64,000 bases of DNA from Corynebacterium lujinxingii (GTDB lineage: Bacteria; Actinomycetota; Actinomycetes; Mycobacteriales; Mycobacteriaceae). The stretch spans positions 62,001 to 126,000 of the forward strand of contig NZ_CP061032.1 in the NCBI RefSeq assembly GCF_014490555.1. The letters are read 5' to 3'. The notes below the pieces were generated by a model. That model saw only the letters and a list, made by a program, of their open reading frames with translations, had not been told where the DNA came from and did not search any database. Shown here in pieces: positions 26,013 through 34,264 of this stretch. Each line of letters opens with the position of its first letter. Positions within the stretch are counted from its first letter, which is position 1. A program made the position numbers and the translations under genes.

Positions 26013-26028
26013 GAATCACATACTGCCT

Positions 26029-26034
26029 TAAACT
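26029..26034 (+). promoter_or_regulatory. Putative -10 box (TAAACT) of the S4-VOC-hydrolase operon
   Basis: TAAACT ends 7 nt before the ATG at 26042; a leaderless start is expected. Confidence 0.5.
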
Positions 26035-26041
26035 GGCCGAC

Positions 26042-26314
26042 ATGCATATCGACGTGCCGATTAAACTCGGCCAGTTCCTCAAACTGGCCAATCTGGTGGA
26101 GTCCGGCGGCCACGCCAAAGAGGCGATCGCGGCCGGCGAGGTGCTGGTCAACGGCGAGGTGGTCACCTCCAGAGGGCACTTGCTTGACGACGGCGACACC
26201 GTCCAGGTCGGTGGCCTCACCGAAACCGTGTCCAGCGAACCGGACGACGACGACTACTTCGACGAGGCCACCGCCGACGACGATTTCGATCCGGAGAAGT
26301 GGAGGAACATGTAA
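26042..26314 (+). CDS. S4 domain RNA-binding protein (YaaA/RlbA-like)
   Basis: 90 residues: an S4 fold (IKLGQFLKLANLVESGGHAKEAIAAGEVLVNGEVV, about 7-42, quoted here as a region) followed by a very acidic tail (PDDDDYFDEATADDDFD). Such stand-alone S4 proteins probably bind structured RNA. The stop codon shares a base with the ATG of the VOC gene (TAATG), so the two are co-translated. Confidence 0.88.
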   Translation: MHIDVPIKLGQFLKLANLVESGGHAKEAIAAGEVLVNGEVVTSRGHLLDDGDTVQVGGLTETVSSEPDDDDYFDEATADDDFDPEKWRNM

Positions 26315-27003
26315 TGCCCGCATTCGAAGGCAAAGATGGCATGCCGTTCTGGCAGGACTTGACCACGACGAACCTGCTGAAATCAACAAACTTCTACCGG
26401 GAGCTCTTCGGCTGGGAGATCGTCGACGGCATCGCCCGCAAGGAGGGCCTGCCGGTGGCGGGGCTGGTATCGGCCCAGGCAGACGGCTGGGTGACGTCGT
26501 TTTTGGGCGACGCCGACGTGGACAAGTACGGCGGCAAAGTGCTCAGTGCGGACGAGACGATCACGCTGTGCGAGGACCCTTCTGGTGGCCTGTTCGGGTT
26601 GAAGGACCCGGAGGAGCGCTTCGTCGCCGCAGGTGAGCCGGGTGTGCCGGTGTGGTACGAACTGGTGACCACCGACCAGGCCACCATCGATTTCTACGGC
26701 GACCTGTTTGATTGGGAGATCCGCGAAGAAGACGGCTACTTCCTGGCGTTCGAGGACGGCGCCCCGTTTTTGGGTATGTACGTCGGCGCAGGTGCGGCGT
26801 GGGTGAGCTACTTCGGCGTGGAGGACCTCGCGGCCGCGTGCAAGACGGTCGAGGAACTCGGCGGCACCGTGGAGGTCGGCCCGGGGGAGGGCCCGTTCGG
26901 GTTCATGGCCGGGATTACGGACCCGAACGGGGCGCAGTGCTTCCTCGTCGAGGTGGAAACGCCCGAGTTCGAGGACATCAACGAGGCGGACTCGGTGCTG
27001 TGA
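26314..27003 (+). CDS. Two-domain VOC (glyoxalase/bleomycin resistance) family protein
   Basis: 229 residues: two vicinal-oxygen-chelate half-domains, each opening with a phrase typical of the family (LTTTNLLKSTNFYRELFGWE and LVTTDQATIDFYGDLFDWE) and the second closing with ITDPNGAQCFLVE. This is the tandem arrangement of the CFP30B/27-kDa antigen-type proteins of actinobacteria. Metal ligands are not well conserved, so a catalytic role is uncertain. GGAGG (26301-26305) precedes ATG 26314. The stop overlaps the GTG of the next gene. Confidence 0.88.
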   Translation: MPAFEGKDGMPFWQDLTTTNLLKSTNFYRELFGWEIVDGIARKEGLPVAGLVSAQADGWVTSFLGDADVDKYGGKVLSADETITLCEDPSGGLFGLKDPEERFVAAGEPGVPVWYELVTTDQATIDFYGDLFDWEIREEDGYFLAFEDGAPFLGMYVGAGAAWVSYFGVEDLAAACKTVEELGGTVEVGPGEGPFGFMAGITDPNGAQCFLVEVETPEFEDINEADSVL

Positions 27004-27698
27004 AGAGGTTGATTGCGGCGTTGGTGGTGTCGTCGTTAAGCATCGCCCTGAGTGGGTACCACGTGGACCCGTCGTATAACCGGGAACGCACGGCGCTGGC
27101 GGTCGTGCATCCGGACGGGCGCGTGTCCATTTCGCCGGAGGCGGAGGAGCCGCGGCCGGCGCTGTCGCTGGCGAAGCTCTACCTCGGCTACTACGTGCTC
27201 TACCACGGTACCGACGAGGAGAAAGACAAGGTAGAGAAGATGATCGCGTCCTCCGACGACGCGATCGCAGGCGAGCTGGACCGCGCGCATCCGGGCGCGA
27301 TCGACGAGATTGCAGACGACTTCGACCTCGACCAGACCAGTAGGGTCGGCTCGTGGGGCAGAACGCAGACGTCGGCGCGGGATCTGGCGACGTTCATCTC
27401 GTCGATCGTGTGGGATCCGGTGGCGAAACCCCTGTTCGCTGGCATGGAGAAGCAGGCCGAGGTGGCCTCCGACGGCTTCATCCAGGGTTTCGGCACCGCG
27501 CGCCTGGATCGCGTGAAGGGCTCCAAGATGGGCTGGTCAGACGACCGTGGCAGTGCGACGGGGTCGGTGTCGTGGGGTGAGATCGGCAAGGAGACCTGGG
27601 CGGTGGCCGCCCTGACGTACGGGACGGCCTACGAGAACACCGTGGACACCAACGTGGGCATCAATCAGGTCAACGAAGGTAATCGGCGACTTCCTTGA
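27000..27698 (+). CDS. Exported class A beta-lactamase-like serine hydrolase
   Basis: 232 residues. GTG start overlapping the VOC stop (GTGA). N-terminal hydrophobic signal (VKRLIAALVVSSLSIALSGY) without a clear lipobox Cys. SxxK as SLAK in PALSLAKLYLGYYV, an SDD in place of SDN (ASSDDAIAGEL), and KMG in SKMGWSDDRG, all at the spacing of the penicilloyl-serine transferase fold. A paralogous design is encoded at 11588-12379. Antibiotic hydrolysis is not implied. The 3' end overlaps the opposing gene by 29 bp. Confidence 0.7.
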   Translation: MKRLIAALVVSSLSIALSGYHVDPSYNRERTALAVVHPDGRVSISPEAEEPRPALSLAKLYLGYYVLYHGTDEEKDKVEKMIASSDDAIAGELDRAHPGAIDEIADDFDLDQTSRVGSWGRTQTSARDLATFISSIVWDPVAKPLFAGMEKQAEVASDGFIQGFGTARLDRVKGSKMGWSDDRGSATGSVSWGEIGKETWAVAALTYGTAYENTVDTNVGINQVNEGNRRLP

Positions 27699-28326
27699 TG
27701 CGGCGCCGGATCTCTGCCGGGGTGGAGATCAGCCCCTTCGCGTAGTACTCGGTGCCCTCCAGCCCCGAGCCGTGTGAGGTTTGCACCAGGCCCTGTTTTG
27801 ACTGGGTGGTGGGGAAGGTGAACACGTAGTCGGCGGCGTAGGGCACCGGCGCGTCCTGCAGGATCCATGCGGTGACGTCGCCGGACAGCTGGTCGACGGC
27901 CCGCTGGGCATCCTCCACGTTGTCCACGTCCAGGATCGTGGTGCCGGACAACTCTGCAACAGCCGCCACGTCCGGGCGCCACGCCATTTCTTTGGCATTT
28001 GCAGGCCCGTCCCAGACAGACACTGCCCACTTTCCGGTGGGCTCGCTCGGGCGCAGCACCGCGCCGAGCTCATGCTTATCGACGACCACGTCTCCCGCCC
28101 ACTTCGTCGCCGGCATCGCATGATCCACCGCACTGCCCAGCATGAGCATGGCGGCGTGCGTGATCCGGTCCGGCAGCATGGCCAGGTAGTTCGGGCCGTC
28201 GTCGTAGGTCGCCTCGATGTAGGAGACCAACTGCTCGAGCTGCAGCTCCGGCGGCAGGTCCCGTTTCACGCCGCCGACGTTGAAGTTCGGGTCGCCCTGC
28301 TCGTTGAGGGGGTATTCGTCTACCAA
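27670..28326 (-). CDS. Conserved hypothetical protein
   Basis: 218 residues if the TTG at 28326 is the start. GGAGG lies 12 nt upstream, and no ATG or GTG in this frame gives a better boundary without running deep into the M13 peptidase gene, which it overlaps by 7 bp. No signal peptide and no membrane helix. NFNVGGVKRDLPPELQLEQL opens the protein, and a later acidic-hydrophobic pattern (GTTILDVDNVEDAQRAVDQL) suggests a mixed alpha/beta fold. Not recognised. Position directly downstream of the M13 peptidase suggests co-transcription. Confidence 0.6.
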   Translation of the reverse strand: MVDEYPLNEQGDPNFNVGGVKRDLPPELQLEQLVSYIEATYDDGPNYLAMLPDRITHAAMLMLGSAVDHAMPATKWAGDVVVDKHELGAVLRPSEPTGKWAVSVWDGPANAKEMAWRPDVAAVAELSGTTILDVDNVEDAQRAVDQLSGDVTAWILQDAPVPYAADYVFTFPTTQSKQGLVQTSHGSGLEGTEYYAKGLISTPAEIRRRIKEVADYLR

Positions 28327-30182
28327 ATCGTCACCCGATCCTCCGGCGCGATCCACATCTTGGACCCCGGCTCCACGTCGAAGGCCTCGTAGAACTCTGC
28401 GACGTTCGCGGCGATGACGTTGCAGCGGAACTCGTTCGGGGAGTGCGGGTCGATCGCCAGCAGCTGCGCTGCCATCTCCGGGCGGGTCTTGGAACGCCAC
28501 ACCCGCGCCCAGGCGGTGAAGAGGCGCTGAAAACCTTCGCGATTTTCCTCCTGGCCGTGGTCAGCGAGGTACTTCTTGTAGGCGACGACGGCGATGCCGA
28601 GTCCGCCCAGATCGCCGATGTTCTCGCCGAGTGTGAACTCGCCGTTGACGCCCTTGGTGTCGGTGCCTTCCAGCACGGTCGGGACGAGGCCGTTGAACTG
28701 GCCGACCAGTTTGGAGGTCAGGTCATCGAAGTTCGTGCGGTCTTCTTCGGTCCACCAGGAGTTGAGGTTGCCCAGGCCGTCGTAACGCGAGCCCTGGTCG
28801 TCGAAACCGTGGCCGATCTCGTGGCCGATCACGGCACCGATTGCGCCGAAGTTCTCGGCGGCGTCGGCTTCCGGATCGAAGAACGGCGGCTGCAGGATCG
28901 CGGCGGGGAAGGTGATGTCGTTGACCACCGGGTTGTAAAACGCGTTGACGGTCTGCGGACTGGACACCCACTCGTTGCGGTCGGAGGGTTTGCCGATCTT
29001 GCCCAGCTGGTAGTCGTGCTCAAACCGTGCGCCGCAGCGGACGTTTTCGATCAGGTCGTCGCCGAAGGTGAGGTCGTCGTAGTTGCGCCAGTTGTTGGGG
29101 TAGCCGATCTTCGCGTTGAACTGCGCGAGCTTCTCGGTGGCGCGCTCCTTGGTCGCCTCGCTCATCCAGTCCAGGTCGGCGATGCGGGTGCGGTAGGCCG
29201 CGATGAGGTAGTCCACCAGCTCCAGCATCTTCTCCTTGGATGTCGGCGGGAAGTGGCGCTTGACGTACTCGCGGCCGATGTCCTCGCCGACCAGGGATTC
29301 TGCCAGGGCGACGCCGCGCTTCCACCGGTCGCGCTGCTGCGTGGCGCCGCTGAGCTTGGTTCCGTAGAACTCGAAGTTGGCGCGACCGATGTCCTCGCTG
29401 AGCACACCGGCGCGCGAGCGCAGGATGTTCCAGGCCGCCCACAGTTGCCAGTCGGCTAGCGTTTCGCGGCGTAGCATGCCGTCGAGATCCTCGGTAAACG
29501 ACGGCATCATGTCGATCACTCGGCCGTCAGGAACACCGGAGCTGCGCAGCAGCGTCTGCACCAGCGGCGGCAGATCCTGGAGGGTGGTCGGGTTGTAGGT
29601 GGCGATGGCATCGCGCGCCTTCACCACATCCCAATGGGAGGCGGCCAGGCCCTTTTCCACATTGACGACGCGTTCCGCCGCGATCTCCGGGCTGAGCCCC
29701 AGCAGGTACTTCGGGTCGAGGAACTCGAGCATCCGCGCGACGTGTTTCTGGTAGTCGGCCAGGGTCTGCGCGTGGGCCTCGTCGTGGTAGTAGGCCTCAT
29801 CGGGAAGCCCGAGCCCCGACTGGACGAGGTACGGCACCGCGTCCTCGCCCTGCGAGTCCTTCTCCACCCAGTAGGTCAGCGGCCCGCCGATGCCGTCGCG
29901 CTCTAAGCGCCCTAGCTTTTCGACGAACTCCTCAACGCTCGAGACCTCCAACGCCTCCAAATCCGGGGAAAGGGCGTCGATGCCGGCGGCGTTAATGGTG
30001 TCCACATCCATGAAGGAGGTGAACAGGTCGCCGCCGCGGCCGGCGCCGTCGGAAAGAATCGCGTGGACGTCTTCCTCCGCCTGGTCGCGCAGTTGGTAAA
30101 ACGCCCCGTCGATGCCACGGTCAGCGGGGATCTCGTGGTTGGCTACCCATTCGCCGTTTACAAGTTCAAAGAGGTCATGCAT
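28320..30182 (-). CDS. pepO: M13 family zinc metallopeptidase (neprilysin/PepO type)
   Basis: 620 residues. Zinc motif VIGHEIGHGFDDQG (HExxH) with the downstream Glu ligand in GENIGDLGG. Substrate-binding NAFYNPVVNDITFPAAIL is present. The protein starts directly with DLFELVNGEWV and has no signal or membrane helix, so it is cytosolic like other actinobacterial M13 enzymes, which degrade oligopeptides. The usual ~15 residues before the DLF motif are missing. The start overlaps the end of the upstream cutinase-like gene by 8 bp. Confidence 0.92.
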   Translation of the reverse strand: MHDLFELVNGEWVANHEIPADRGIDGAFYQLRDQAEEDVHAILSDGAGRGGDLFTSFMDVDTINAAGIDALSPDLEALEVSSVEEFVEKLGRLERDGIGGPLTYWVEKDSQGEDAVPYLVQSGLGLPDEAYYHDEAHAQTLADYQKHVARMLEFLDPKYLLGLSPEIAAERVVNVEKGLAASHWDVVKARDAIATYNPTTLQDLPPLVQTLLRSSGVPDGRVIDMMPSFTEDLDGMLRRETLADWQLWAAWNILRSRAGVLSEDIGRANFEFYGTKLSGATQQRDRWKRGVALAESLVGEDIGREYVKRHFPPTSKEKMLELVDYLIAAYRTRIADLDWMSEATKERATEKLAQFNAKIGYPNNWRNYDDLTFGDDLIENVRCGARFEHDYQLGKIGKPSDRNEWVSSPQTVNAFYNPVVNDITFPAAILQPPFFDPEADAAENFGAIGAVIGHEIGHGFDDQGSRYDGLGNLNSWWTEEDRTNFDDLTSKLVGQFNGLVPTVLEGTDTKGVNGEFTLGENIGDLGGLGIAVVAYKKYLADHGQEENREGFQRLFTAWARVWRSKTRPEMAAQLLAIDPHSPNEFRCNVIAANVAEFYEAFDVEPGSKMWIAPEDRVTIW

Positions 30183-31032
30183 GCCCCCATGCTACGGAAT
30201 TGTGCGACTGCTCGATGATCCAGTTCGAGGCTTCGCGCTGCTGCGCCAGCGTGTAGCTGCCGTGGCGGCCCATGCCCTTGAATACCGAGAACGCACCGAG
30301 GCCCAGGGAGCGGAATAGGGTGTTGAACTCGCCGAAGGGGATGCGGCCGGCGGCCATGTTGGTCCGCAGCGCCGGCGAGACCAGGCCGCGGTGCGCCTCG
30401 TTCATGGAGCACACCAGGTCGCCGGCGTTGCAGATCTCCAGCACGCGCGGTCCGAGTTTGCCGTAGCCGCCCGGCAGCGGGCCGAGCGAGCCGCGCGACA
30501 GGGGAGAGGTGCCGTAGGACAGCACCGCGCCGTTGTCGCCCTGGTACGGGTTGGCGAACAGTGCCACACCGGAGACGCGCTCCGGTGGGATCGGGCCGCG
30601 GCCGTGGGCGATGTCGCTCGTCAACCGGGCCGCGATGTCGGCGCCGAGCGAGTAACCGGTGAACGAGAAGCGGGCGTCGGGGCACGCCTTGGCCAACTTG
30701 GCCACGGTGGCGCGGGCCCGCTTGTACCCGCCTGCGGCGGACTTCTTGTACTCGGAAGTGGCGAACGGGGTGGAGGGGTAGGACACCCAGAGCGGCTCGA
30801 TCTCGCCGGCGGTGCCCATGCGGGTCAAGAGACCCGTCATGAACACGTTGCCGCCGTGGGGCACGAAGTCCGGGATGCCCTCCGCGGTGTTCGCCCCGCC
30901 AGGCACCGCCACCAGGAAGTGCGCGGAGCATCCCCGCTGGGTGGGCAGGGTTTTGATCGGCTGAGCGTCCGCTGCCCCAGCGGTGATGGTGAGCGCGGCG
31001 ACACACGCGGCGACGATATTCCTGAGTTTCAT
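30175..31032 (-). CDS. Secreted cutinase-like alpha/beta hydrolase
   Basis: 285 residues. Signal peptide (MKLRNIVAACVAALTITAGAADA). The nucleophile elbow GYSLGAD (about 155-161) and the cutinase-type disulphide regions (QRGCSAHF, ACPDARFSFTG, EICNAGDLVC) are visible, with a catalytic Asp in the last and the His probably in MGRHGSYTLAQQ. Corynebacterial and mycobacterial relatives include lipases, phospholipases and cutinase-like esterases acting on envelope lipids. Located immediately downstream of emb (12 bp), so likely part of the aftA-emb transcript. Confidence 0.85.
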   Translation of the reverse strand: MKLRNIVAACVAALTITAGAADAQPIKTLPTQRGCSAHFLVAVPGGANTAEGIPDFVPHGGNVFMTGLLTRMGTAGEIEPLWVSYPSTPFATSEYKKSAAGGYKRARATVAKLAKACPDARFSFTGYSLGADIAARLTSDIAHGRGPIPPERVSGVALFANPYQGDNGAVLSYGTSPLSRGSLGPLPGGYGKLGPRVLEICNAGDLVCSMNEAHRGLVSPALRTNMAAGRIPFGEFNTLFRSLGLGAFSVFKGMGRHGSYTLAQQREASNWIIEQSHNSVAWGHA

Positions 31033-31044
31033 GACAAATGCATC

Positions 31045-34000
31045 TTAGCCCTGCTCGTCAGGATTGCGCACCTTCATCGGACCGGGGGTATACAGGCCGG
31101 ACCGCGTGGTCACCTGGGTGTCCACCTGGGCAAGTGCTGGCGCCTCGCCGGCGGAATTGCGGCGGGGCTCATACTTAGCCACAGAACCCCAGTCGCGCTG
31201 CCAGTCGTCCTTGAGGTAGCCCGGGATCTCGTAGGAGGTGTTCACGGCCTCCGCCGGGGCGAGCGCGCCGCCGCCGAGGAAGTCCATGAAGCCGGAGAGC
31301 TGCGCCTTGCCCGGGGCGTCCGGCATGATACGGAACTCCGGGATCTCGGTCACGCCGTTGGCGTGGTAGAACGGCCGCTGGCACGGGTACTGGAACGCGA
31401 CGGTCCAGTCGAGCAGGCCCGGGGTCTCCGAGTCGAAACGTTCGTTGAGCGGGGTGAGCTGCGGGTTGCGCAGTGGGGTGACGGCCAACCAGTCCCGCTC
31501 CGCCAGCGAGGTGTCCTCGGCGACGAGGCGCACCACGTCGGCCTCCTCCGGAAGGTCGGCGAGCGGGTAGCGCAAGTTGCGCCATTGCATCGTCGGGCCC
31601 TGGTCGAGCATCTCCACCTCGCCCAACTTGCGGACTACGCCGTCTTCGCGGGTGCCGTACTCGAGTTTGAGCTCGGTGCCTTCCTGTTCGATGCCGTTGA
31701 TGTCGTGGTGGGCGATGCGGCCGGCGACGGAGGTGACCAAAAGCGGGCGGTCGTCGTCAAGCGAAGGCAGCTCGAACCACGTGGTCTCCAAGGTCGCGGA
31801 CTGTTCCGGCTCGTCCTCGAAGGTGCCGGCGACGGGCACGCGGTTGTAGTCGAGGCCGAACGGCAGGCGCACGGTGGAGCCGTTTACGCCGCGCATGGAC
31901 TTCGGGCGGTTGCCCTGGGTGTTCACGCGGGAGGTGGACTGGGCCTCGTCGGAAGCCGGATCCACATCGGCGGAATCGTCGTCGGTCTGGGTGTCCTCGA
32001 GGGTGCGGTCCGAGGTATCCGCCAGGTCGGAGGCGATGTAGGCGGGCACGCCGTCCGGGGTGAAGCCGATGCTCTCCCCGGCGTCGAGGGACTTGCCCAG
32101 CGGCACGCCGCCGACCGGGGTGAGGAAGGAGGCGTTGGTGTCCTCCTCGAGCAGCACATCGCCGCCGAGGGCGCACACGTCGCCTGCGAAGGACTTCACG
32201 TTGCCCATGCCGACGGAGTACGCCGGGGCCTGGGAGACGAAGGACTTGACAAACGTCAGGCAGGAAAACGCCACCATGAGCACCGCGAACACGGCGATCG
32301 GGGCGGACATCACACCCGACCAGCGGCCGCTGATGCGGCGCGGGCCGCGCATGGATTGCACGACGCCTACGACGAAGACGAGCAGCGCGATGGCCAGCAC
32401 CACGGTGTTCGCCTCGATGCCCTTGAGCTGGACGGTGCGGTCCCACCACGGCACGGCGAAGGAGGAGACGTACCACCAGGCGTTCCAGCCGGCGAGCGTG
32501 AGCGCCATGAGGAACAGCACCGCGGCCAGGGCGAAGGTGCGGTTGCGGTCGGACTTCAGCGCGATGCGGGAGAGCACCACCGCGCCGACCGCGGCGATCG
32601 CGCCGCCGATGCCGGCGTAGATGCCGAAGTGGTGGGTCCACTTCGTCGGCGTGAACATGAGGAAGAAGGTGGACAGGCCGAGGATGAGCATCATCCGTTT
32701 CGTGGTGGCGGTGGTCTTATCACCCTTCGCCAGCGCCCACAGGATCAGGCCGGTGCACAGGATCAGCACGAACATGGGGAAGCGGCGGGACATGGAGCCG
32801 TCGACGGTTTGCTCGACAAGCGTGGCGTAGCGGGTCCACTCCTCGAACCAGTTCAGCGCCGGGCCGACCTCGGAGCGCACCGCGGTGGCCTCCAGCACGG
32901 TGGCCAGGGTTTGGTCGTGGAACACCGGGACCATCACGGCGAGGCCCGCGCCCATAAACGGTGCGACGTAGGCAATGCGCGGCTGCGGTCGCGAGCCGAT
33001 GATGCGCAGCACGGCCGGTAGCGAGATGAGGAACACGCCCACCGCTGCCAGGCCAGTCGGACCGCAGGCCAGCGTGAACGCGGCGGTCAGGGTGCCCCAG
33101 GCGGCCGGTGCGAGGCGGCCGGACTCGATTGCGCGCTCGAACAGCGCCCAGGTCGCCATGAGCCCCAGCGCGATAATCGGCTCCGGGCGGGTGCCGTTGT
33201 TGTACGGCAGCCAGAATGCGAGGAACACGAAGGCGGCCGTCCAGTGCGCCACGCGCCGGTCCGCGATCGACGGGCCAAGCCGCGGCAGGATCTCGCGCGA
33301 GAGCAGCCACCACGTGCCCAGTGCCGCCAGCAGCGCGGGCAGGCGCATCCACATCGACGCCGTGGTCACCTGCGACAGCAGTGACAGCACGTCGTAGAAC
33401 GGGGAGCCGAACGGCGCCTCAGGCACGCCGTACCAGCGGTAATAGTTGGCCATGTAGTCCGTGTTCGCGGCCACGCGTGCCATGGTGAGCAGGAAGCCGT
33501 CGTCGGACGTGTTCGCGCCGAAGACGTGCCAGAAGCCCAGCACCGCGGCAACGATCCCGTCGAGCGGCGTGAGCCCCTTTGCTTGACGACGAACCCTCGG
33601 CCCGTCCAACTTCCGCAACGCCCACAGGCTCACCAGCGCCATGATCAGCCCGCCCCACATCGCAATGCTCTTGAGCAGTGTCGGGGTGGAGGTGAAGCGG
33701 GAGTTGATGTTCATGTGGGCGGACAGGCCGTCGTCGATAAGCGACTGCTTGTCCTCGAGCTCCGTGTACATACCCGTGACCTGCGGGCGGTAGTCGTCCT
33801 CGGTGGTCTCCGAATGCGAGGTGCCCTCGATGTCCACGGTGGCTTCCTCGTGGGTGACGGAGATGTGCAGCTTGGCGTCGTCGTCAAGCTTCTTCACCTG
33901 CGAGGGCGTGAGCTCGAAGAGCACGTCGTTGAGCGAGGTGACCACCAAGCCGCCGTCGGGGGAGGTGACGAACAAGCCGCGGTCGGTCGCCTTGTTGGAG

Positions 34001-34263
34001 GACTCCGGCAGGGTGCCGAAGATCAGCTGCTGGCCGTCGCGGAGCTCGCCGACGCTGCTGGCGGGGACGGTGACTTCGAGGTCCTGCGGCGCCAACGAGA
34101 TCAGCGGCGCGTTGACGGACGCGACGGAGCCGTTCTGCGGCCACGACACGCTCGCCTCTGTCTGCTTCACCGGCAAAAACGGGGTGAGCAGCAGAAGCAC
34201 AAACGCGATCAGGCCGGTAATGGCCGCGATGAAACGGGTCGATGCAATTTTCACGTCGGACAC
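31045..34263 (-). CDS. emb: Arabinosyltransferase Emb
   Basis: 1072 residues. GT-C membrane enzyme that polymerises arabinan from decaprenyl-phospho-arabinose on the outer face of the membrane. N-terminal helix, an extracytoplasmic jelly-roll-type domain (about 30-190), a multi-helix region with the Asp-Asp motif in FGANTSDDGFLLTMARVA, and a C-terminal carbohydrate-binding domain ending in VTTRSGLYTPGPMKV. Corynebacteria carry one emb where mycobacteria have embA, B and C. This family is the target of ethambutol. One base separates it from the end of aftA. Confidence 0.95.
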   Translation of the reverse strand: MSDVKIASTRFIAAITGLIAFVLLLLTPFLPVKQTEASVSWPQNGSVASVNAPLISLAPQDLEVTVPASSVGELRDGQQLIFGTLPESSNKATDRGLFVTSPDGGLVVTSLNDVLFELTPSQVKKLDDDAKLHISVTHEEATVDIEGTSHSETTEDDYRPQVTGMYTELEDKQSLIDDGLSAHMNINSRFTSTPTLLKSIAMWGGLIMALVSLWALRKLDGPRVRRQAKGLTPLDGIVAAVLGFWHVFGANTSDDGFLLTMARVAANTDYMANYYRWYGVPEAPFGSPFYDVLSLLSQVTTASMWMRLPALLAALGTWWLLSREILPRLGPSIADRRVAHWTAAFVFLAFWLPYNNGTRPEPIIALGLMATWALFERAIESGRLAPAAWGTLTAAFTLACGPTGLAAVGVFLISLPAVLRIIGSRPQPRIAYVAPFMGAGLAVMVPVFHDQTLATVLEATAVRSEVGPALNWFEEWTRYATLVEQTVDGSMSRRFPMFVLILCTGLILWALAKGDKTTATTKRMMLILGLSTFFLMFTPTKWTHHFGIYAGIGGAIAAVGAVVLSRIALKSDRNRTFALAAVLFLMALTLAGWNAWWYVSSFAVPWWDRTVQLKGIEANTVVLAIALLVFVVGVVQSMRGPRRISGRWSGVMSAPIAVFAVLMVAFSCLTFVKSFVSQAPAYSVGMGNVKSFAGDVCALGGDVLLEEDTNASFLTPVGGVPLGKSLDAGESIGFTPDGVPAYIASDLADTSDRTLEDTQTDDDSADVDPASDEAQSTSRVNTQGNRPKSMRGVNGSTVRLPFGLDYNRVPVAGTFEDEPEQSATLETTWFELPSLDDDRPLLVTSVAGRIAHHDINGIEQEGTELKLEYGTREDGVVRKLGEVEMLDQGPTMQWRNLRYPLADLPEEADVVRLVAEDTSLAERDWLAVTPLRNPQLTPLNERFDSETPGLLDWTVAFQYPCQRPFYHANGVTEIPEFRIMPDAPGKAQLSGFMDFLGGGALAPAEAVNTSYEIPGYLKDDWQRDWGSVAKYEPRRNSAGEAPALAQVDTQVTTRSGLYTPGPMKVRNPDEQG

Positions 34264-34264
34264 C

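Noticed and set aside
30391..33021. 876-codon open frame antisense to emb
   Set aside because: His/Gly/Arg/Gln-rich shadow frame; Emb on the other strand is unmistakable.
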